Shown piece by piece: positions 40,513 to 45,670 of a DNA stretch of 45,670 bases. Origin of the DNA: Sulfurimonas sp. GWF2_37_8 (GTDB taxonomy: Bacteria > Campylobacterota > Campylobacteria > Campylobacterales > Sulfurimonadaceae); NCBI GenBank assembly GCA_001829625.1, contig MIBW01000100.1, forward strand, positions 1 to 45,670, read 5' to 3'. Position 1 is the first letter of the stretch. Each line of letters starts with the position of its first letter. Under the pieces are notes generated by a model. That model saw only the letters and a program-made list of their open reading frames with translations. It did not search any database and had not been told where the DNA came from. A program made the position numbers and the translations under genes.

Positions 40513-41847
40513 CTATTTTGTTCCTTTTGCGATATATCTCAGCCAGAAAAATCCAAAGAGACCTGCAAAAAGTGAAGCTGCAAGGATACCGACTTTGGCT
40601 TGAAAGATAAAGATGTTATTGCCTACAAATGCCAAATCTGCGACAAATATACTCATAGTAAAACCTATCCCGCCTAAAAACGCAACACCAAATATTTGGT
40701 TCATAGTGCTTCCCTCGGGAAGTTTAGCTATGCCTGATTTTATGGCAAGCCATGCAACTCCTGCAATACCAAGAACTTTGCCAAAAACAAGACCAGCTAT
40801 AACGCCGAGAGATACAGGGGTGGCAATAGTCTCCCCTATTGAAGAAAAATCTATAGAGATACCTGCGTTTGCAAGGGCAAAAAGAGGGATGACTATCAAA
40901 CTCACAGGAAGATGTAGCTCATGTTCAAGTCTCGAAGCAGGAGAACCTACGGAGTCGATACGGTCTTTGATATTTTGTAAAATCGCTTTTTGATTTTCAT
41001 GAGTCATATGATCGGTTGCTACAGGATAACTGTCATACTCTTCAAGCAGATTACGTGTATGGTGTGTAAAATCAATAGGAGTGCGTTTTGGTCTTGAGGG
41101 AATCGCCAAAGCGGCTATAACTCCTGCAATAGTCGCATGAACACCTGAGTCAAGCATAAAAAGCCACATAATTATGCCCACAATAAAGTAAGGTAATACG
41201 GCGTGAATACCAAAACGGTTAAACGCAACTAACACTAAAAAAGAGACTCCTGCAAGAGCTAGAGGCATAAGGTGAATTTGCTCCGTATAAAAAAGAGCGA
41301 TAACTACAACTGCACCCAAGTCATCAACTATAGCGAGTGCCACTAAAAAAGTAACAAGTGCGGTGGAGACTCTTTTACCAAGTAAAACAAGAGCACTAAT
41401 AGCAAAGGCGATATCTGTAGCCATCGGAATTCCCCAACCATTTGCACTCTCTGAGCCATAGTTGATACTCAGATAGATAAGTGCTGGCAAAAGCATCCCG
41501 CCAAAAGCGGCAAGAATAGGTAAGATAGCGACTTTGATGTTGGAGAGTTCTCCTACTAGTACCTCACGTTTTATCTCTAGTCCGACGATAAAAAAGAAGA
41601 TTGCCATAAGCCCGTCGTTGATCCAATGATGGATAGAGTGTGAGATACTCCATGAACCGATGTTTAGAGTGATATCAGTGTGAAAAAGATGCAGATAAAC
41701 TTCCGCAAGTGGTGTGTTCGCAAGGATAAGCGCGATGATAGTCATACTCATCAGTACGATACCTGTTGTGGTCTGTGCATGTAAAAAATGCTCAAAAGGT
41801 GTGGCTACTTTTTTAAAAGCTCTCTCCCAAGGTGCATAAAGTTTCAT
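40513..41847 (-). CDS. nhaA: Na+/H+ antiporter NhaA
   Basis: HWINDGLMAIFFFIVGLEIKREVLVGEL; GWGIPMATDIAFAISALVLLG; AIVDDLGAVVVIALFYT. Confidence 0.95.
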   Translation of the reverse strand: MKLYAPWERAFKKVATPFEHFLHAQTTTGIVLMSMTIIALILANTPLAEVYLHLFHTDITLNIGSWSISHSIHHWINDGLMAIFFFIVGLEIKREVLVGELSNIKVAILPILAAFGGMLLPALIYLSINYGSESANGWGIPMATDIAFAISALVLLGKRVSTALVTFLVALAIVDDLGAVVVIALFYTEQIHLMPLALAGVSFLVLVAFNRFGIHAVLPYFIVGIIMWLFMLDSGVHATIAGVIAALAIPSRPKRTPIDFTHHTRNLLEEYDSYPVATDHMTHENQKAILQNIKDRIDSVGSPASRLEHELHLPVSLIVIPLFALANAGISIDFSSIGETIATPVSLGVIAGLVFGKVLGIAGVAWLAIKSGIAKLPEGSTMNQIFGVAFLGGIGFTMSIFVADLAFVGNNIFIFQAKVGILAASLFAGLFGFFWLRYIAKGTK

Positions 41848-41856
41848 GGTAATCTC

Positions 41857-42120
41857 CTAAAACATATTTTTTGTTGAGGTTTGTATCTCTGACATAGCAA
41901 ACGCAGCGTCTCTTTGTCCATTTCTTCTGGCTTTTGTCCACCATGTTATTGCTTTTTCTTCACTTTGTTCTACGCCAAAGCCATTACGGTACATAAGCCC
42001 TACATAATACTGGGCTTCACCGTTGTTTTTATAGGCTGCCGCATCAAATAAAACTTCAAAAGCCTCGGTAAATTTGCGTTCTTCGTAGAGTCTAAATCCA
42101 TCTTCAACAGTAAGAGACAT
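41857..42120 (-). CDS. small Sel1-like repeat protein
   Basis: NGEAQYYVGLMYRNGFGVEQSEEKAITWWTKARRNGQRDA. Confidence 0.85.
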   Translation of the reverse strand: MSLTVEDGFRLYEERKFTEAFEVLFDAAAYKNNGEAQYYVGLMYRNGFGVEQSEEKAITWWTKARRNGQRDAAFAMSEIQTSTKNMF

Positions 42121-42238
42121 AATGATCCTTTAGAGATATTTTGTTTTATTATAGCCAAGAAGAAAAAACAGCTTTTTTTTAAGTACCAAAGAATGCGAAT
42201 TCTTATAAAATATCATCAAAAAAAGAAGCAGGGCAGGA

Positions 42239-43918
42239 ATGATAAAAAATATACTCCATACACTTGAACCTATGTTGGTAGGGTATCTGAGAAAAAACAG
42301 ATATACGAAAAAAGAGTTTTTTCAAGATAGTCTCTCAGGTTTGAGTGTTGCTATTGTCGCCCTTCCTCTGGCCATGGCTATTGCTATTGCATCAAACCTT
42401 CCTCCTGAGCGAGGTCTTTTTACTGCAATAGTTGCAGGATTTCTCATCTCAGCGCTGGGTGGAAGCCGCTTTCAGATAGGTGGTCCTACAGCTGCGTTTA
42501 TTGTGACGGTTGCTCTTGTTGCGATGAAACATGGGTATGAGGGTTTGGTGATTGCTACGATGATGGCAGGAGTTATACTTGTTGTGATGTCACTTCTGCG
42601 CGCAGGTGAGCTTATAAAGTTTATCCCTTATCCCGTTATTATAGGTTTTACTTCAGGCATAGCCTTGCTGATAGTTTTTTCTCAGCTCAAGGATTTTTTT
42701 GGACTCACTATAGAGAATATGCCGCCAGATTTTATCGATAAACTCATCCTATACGTTACACATATAGGTGAAACAAATTTTTTCGCTCTCTCTATAGCGC
42801 TTCTGAGTATCTATGTTACTTTTTATGTACGCAAAAACTATCCTGCTATCCCCGCTCCAATAGTAGTGGTTACTTTTTCTGCTTTGCTAGTTTGGATTTT
42901 TGGTCTTCCTGTAGATACGATAGAGAGCCGTTTTGGTGAAATTCCTTCTATGCTTCCGAGTCCGAGTTTTCCTGAACTGACTTTTGAGAAGATGAGGCTT
43001 CTCTTTCCTGATGCGATGACGATAGCGCTGCTGGCAGCTATTGAGTCTCTGCTCTCAGCGGTAGTAGCAGATGGCATGAGCGGTACAAAACACAAATCAA
43101 ATACAGAACTTTTTGGTCAAGGTATCGCAAATATCGCTTCATCTATCTTCGGCGGACTTCCTGCAACAGGAGCTATCGCTAGAACTGCGACAAATGTAAA
43201 AGCAGGTGCTATCTCCCCGATATCGGGTATCATGCACGCTTTGTGGCTGCTTGTGTTTATGATGCTTCTTGCACCGCTTATCGTGAAGATTCCTTTGGCA
43301 GCTTTGAGCGCTATACTGATAGTCGTTGCTTGGAATATGGCAGAGATAAAACATCTCAAATCCATCGTCAAAGCACCTGCGGCAGATATTGGTGTTTTGT
43401 TTGTGACGTTTGCCTTAACGGTACTTGTAGATCTCAATATCGCTATTCAAGCAGGTATCTCTCTTGCATCAATACTTTTTATAAACTCTATGATGAAATC
43501 CACAAAAATACGTGCTTACAGCGAAGATGAAGAGACGGATGATCCGGATTCGATTGTGAAAAAAGTTATTCCAAAAGGAGTGGAAGTTTATGAACTTGAT
43601 GGACCTCTGTTTTTTGGTATCTCTGAAAAACTCGTCGATACACTTATTTCCTTTGAGACGATGCCGGATGTTTTTATCCTAAGGCTCAGACATGTACCGA
43701 TGATAGATGCCGCAGGGCTTCACTCTCTTGAAGTGCTCAATGAAAGGTTGCGCCAAAACAATGCAACGCTTATTCTCTCAGGAGTACATAAGAATGTACA
43801 TATTTACTTACAAAAAACAAAACTTGATAAAAAGATAGGCGAAGAAAATATACTTAACCACATCGATAAAGCACTCAAGCGTTCAGAGGTGATTCTTAAG
43901 CAAAAACTTTCTTCGTAG
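42239..43918 (+). CDS. SulP-family anion transporter with STAS domain
   Basis: FQDSLSGLSVAIVALPLAMAIAIASNLPPERGLFTAIVAGFLISALGGSRFQIGGPTAAFIV; C-terminal STAS (VPMIDAAGLHSLEVLNERL). Confidence 0.93.
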   Translation: MIKNILHTLEPMLVGYLRKNRYTKKEFFQDSLSGLSVAIVALPLAMAIAIASNLPPERGLFTAIVAGFLISALGGSRFQIGGPTAAFIVTVALVAMKHGYEGLVIATMMAGVILVVMSLLRAGELIKFIPYPVIIGFTSGIALLIVFSQLKDFFGLTIENMPPDFIDKLILYVTHIGETNFFALSIALLSIYVTFYVRKNYPAIPAPIVVVTFSALLVWIFGLPVDTIESRFGEIPSMLPSPSFPELTFEKMRLLFPDAMTIALLAAIESLLSAVVADGMSGTKHKSNTELFGQGIANIASSIFGGLPATGAIARTATNVKAGAISPISGIMHALWLLVFMMLLAPLIVKIPLAALSAILIVVAWNMAEIKHLKSIVKAPAADIGVLFVTFALTVLVDLNIAIQAGISLASILFINSMMKSTKIRAYSEDEETDDPDSIVKKVIPKGVEVYELDGPLFFGISEKLVDTLISFETMPDVFILRLRHVPMIDAAGLHSLEVLNERLRQNNATLILSGVHKNVHIYLQKTKLDKKIGEENILNHIDKALKRSEVILKQKLSS

Positions 43919-43942
43919 ATAATAAGGGGAGGGGAAGGAACT

Positions 43943-45493
43943 TTATTCCCACTCGATAGTTGCTGGTGGTTTAGAACTGATGTCATAAACAACGCGGTTG
44001 ATACCATCAACTTCATTGATGATTCTTCTAGAAATTCTTTCAAGAAGTGTGTGTGGTAAATGCGCAAAAGTTGCTGTCATACCATCAACTGCCTCTACAA
44101 CTCTTACACAAATTGTATTGTCATAAGTACGATTATCACCCATTACACCTACTGATTTGACATTTAAGAGCACTGCAAATGCTTGCCATGTTTTCGCATA
44201 ATATCCGCTAGCTTTGAGTTCATCTAATAAGATGACATCTGCTTCACGAAGGAGCGTCAAATCAGGAACATTTACATCACCCATAATGCGGATAGCAAGA
44301 CCAGGTCCAGGGAATGGATGACGGTTAATCATAGACTCAGGAAGTCCTAGTTCAAGCCCGATTTTGCGTACTTCATCTTTAAAAAGCTCACGTAATGGTT
44401 CAATAAGTTCAAAGTCCATCCAATCAGGTAAACCACCAACATTATGGTGTGATTTGATAACTTCAGATGGACCATTTACGGAGATAGATTCGATAACGTC
44501 AGGATAAAGTGTCCCTTGCGCTAAAAATTTAATACCGTCATGTTTTTTTGCTTCTTTTTCAAACTCTTCTATAAATGTGTGTCCGATGATCTTGCGTTTT
44601 TGTTCTGGATCTGAAATACCTGCAAGTTTACCTAAGAAATTATCTACCGCATCTACTGTGATGAGAGGTGTTTTAAGATTGATTTTAAAGACTTCTTCAA
44701 CCTGCTCTCTTTCGCCTTTTCTCAAAAGTCCATTATCTACAAATACAGGAATAAGCTGATCACCAATTGCCTCATACAACAAAGCAGCAACAACAGAACT
44801 GTCAACACCACCACTTAAGCCACAGAGAACTTTACCTGTGCCTACTTTTTCACGAATAATTTTTATCTGCTCTTTTAAGAAATGTTCCATTTTCCATTTT
44901 TCAGTAACACCACAAATATTTTTTGCAAAGTTACGAAGCATCAAATAACCCTCTTCTGAGTGTTGTACCTCAGGGTGGTACTGCATCGCATAAACACGTT
45001 TTTCTTCATTCGCAATAGCCGCAAACGGAGAGTTTTCAGAAACTGCTATCGGCGTAAAACCTTCTGGAAGTACATCTACTTTGTCGCTATGACTCATCCA
45101 TACAACACGTCCATCATCACAATCTTTCAGTAAAGGTGAACAATTTTCTCCTGCGTTTAATATCTGTAGTTCTGCTTTTCCATATTCATGATGGTCTGAG
45201 CGCACAACACTGCCACCAAAGTCCACAGCGATTCTTTGCATACCGTAACAGATACCTAAAACAGGAATACCCATAGTATAAATACCCTGATCTACTTCGT
45301 ATGCATCTTTGTTATATACAGAAGACGGACCACCACTCAGGATAACACCTTTTGGGTTTTTTGCCTTGATATCCGCAATTGAAGTATGATAAGGAAGAAT
45401 TTCACAATAAATCTTATCTTCACGCAAACGACGTGCGATAAGTTGTGTATATTGAGAGCCAAAGTCTAAAACTATGATGCTAACATTTGTCAT
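43943..45493 (-). CDS. guaA: GMP synthase (glutamine-hydrolysing)
   Basis: [70 protein letters not shown]-terminus. Confidence 0.98.
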   Translation of the reverse strand: MTNVSIIVLDFGSQYTQLIARRLREDKIYCEILPYHTSIADIKAKNPKGVILSGGPSSVYNKDAYEVDQGIYTMGIPVLGICYGMQRIAVDFGGSVVRSDHHEYGKAELQILNAGENCSPLLKDCDDGRVVWMSHSDKVDVLPEGFTPIAVSENSPFAAIANEEKRVYAMQYHPEVQHSEEGYLMLRNFAKNICGVTEKWKMEHFLKEQIKIIREKVGTGKVLCGLSGGVDSSVVAALLYEAIGDQLIPVFVDNGLLRKGEREQVEEVFKINLKTPLITVDAVDNFLGKLAGISDPEQKRKIIGHTFIEEFEKEAKKHDGIKFLAQGTLYPDVIESISVNGPSEVIKSHHNVGGLPDWMDFELIEPLRELFKDEVRKIGLELGLPESMINRHPFPGPGLAIRIMGDVNVPDLTLLREADVILLDELKASGYYAKTWQAFAVLLNVKSVGVMGDNRTYDNTICVRVVEAVDGMTATFAHLPHTLLERISRRIINEVDGINRVVYDISSKPPATIEWE

Positions 45494-45670
45494 ATGAATG
45501 CCTTTTGTAGGAGGGTTAAGTTGAATTTAATAGTATAAAAAGAATGATACAACAACTTAGATTAAAGAGTCTTTTAATGAATAGACTCCTTTGAATCTTA
45601 TACCATCCACAAATAACTAAACTATCGGAACACTATTTGCTTTATCACTACATGGCAAAAGCAATAACAA

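Larger units (their letters stand above)
2636..45158. repeat. dispersed over-represented heptamer TGCGTTT/AAACGCA (about 65 copies; core often CTGCGTTTA)
   Basis: Direct reading; examples on +: 5994, 8029, 10917, 20056, 22758, 22938, 31846, 36276, 38387, 38708, 38876, 42493, 45152; as AAACGCA: 7433, 7478, 10554, 10833, 10874, 16340, 20269, 20642, 27921, 31001, 32912, 34851, 40063, 40354, 41221. Confidence 0.8.

Noticed and set aside
43117-43530. Overlapping ORFs on both strands inside the SulP gene
   Set aside because: Shadow ORFs of a clear SulP coding sequence
45541-45600. Weak hairpin GAGTC...GACTC upstream of guaA
   Set aside because: Only a 5-bp stem with a 12-nt AT-rich loop and nothing to separate it from chance; no evidence for a purine riboswitch core
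1-45670. Search for a CRISPR array, phage genes, transposases or defence islands
   Set aside because: No regularly spaced direct repeats, integrases, transposases or recognised defence proteins seen; gene content is housekeeping

Overview
This 45.7 kb window looks like chromosomal DNA of an autotrophic Campylobacterota (epsilonproteobacterium), plausibly Sulfurimonas-like. The taxon is inferred from gene content: ATP-citrate lyase aclBA, the rep/uvrD-truB-csrA-ispE-smpB block, the ffh-rpsP-KH-rimM-trmD-rplS block, and a solitary atpE. Most of the window is ordinary housekeeping sequence: purD, lptD, pnp, cysK/M, waaA, a GT-C-like protein, dipeptide epimerase, nhaA, a SulP transporter and guaA. 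The left end carries a minus-strand pseudopilin / MshQ-like tip-protein cluster. No CRISPR array, phage, transposon or recognisable new defence system was seen. Two non-coding signals stand out. (1) A putative 6S RNA lies immediately upstream of purD, with a 13-bp perfect (G-U inclusive) closing stem and its own -10 box. (2) The asymmetric heptamer TGCGTTT/AAACGCA (core often CTGCGTTTA) occurs about 65 times on both strands. It falls in all three codon phases and in intergenic DNA, while single-base variants occur only about 3-4 times each. That is an uptake-sequence-like or chromosome-maintenance-like signal that the gene annotation does not explain. All counts were made by eye and need a computed check.
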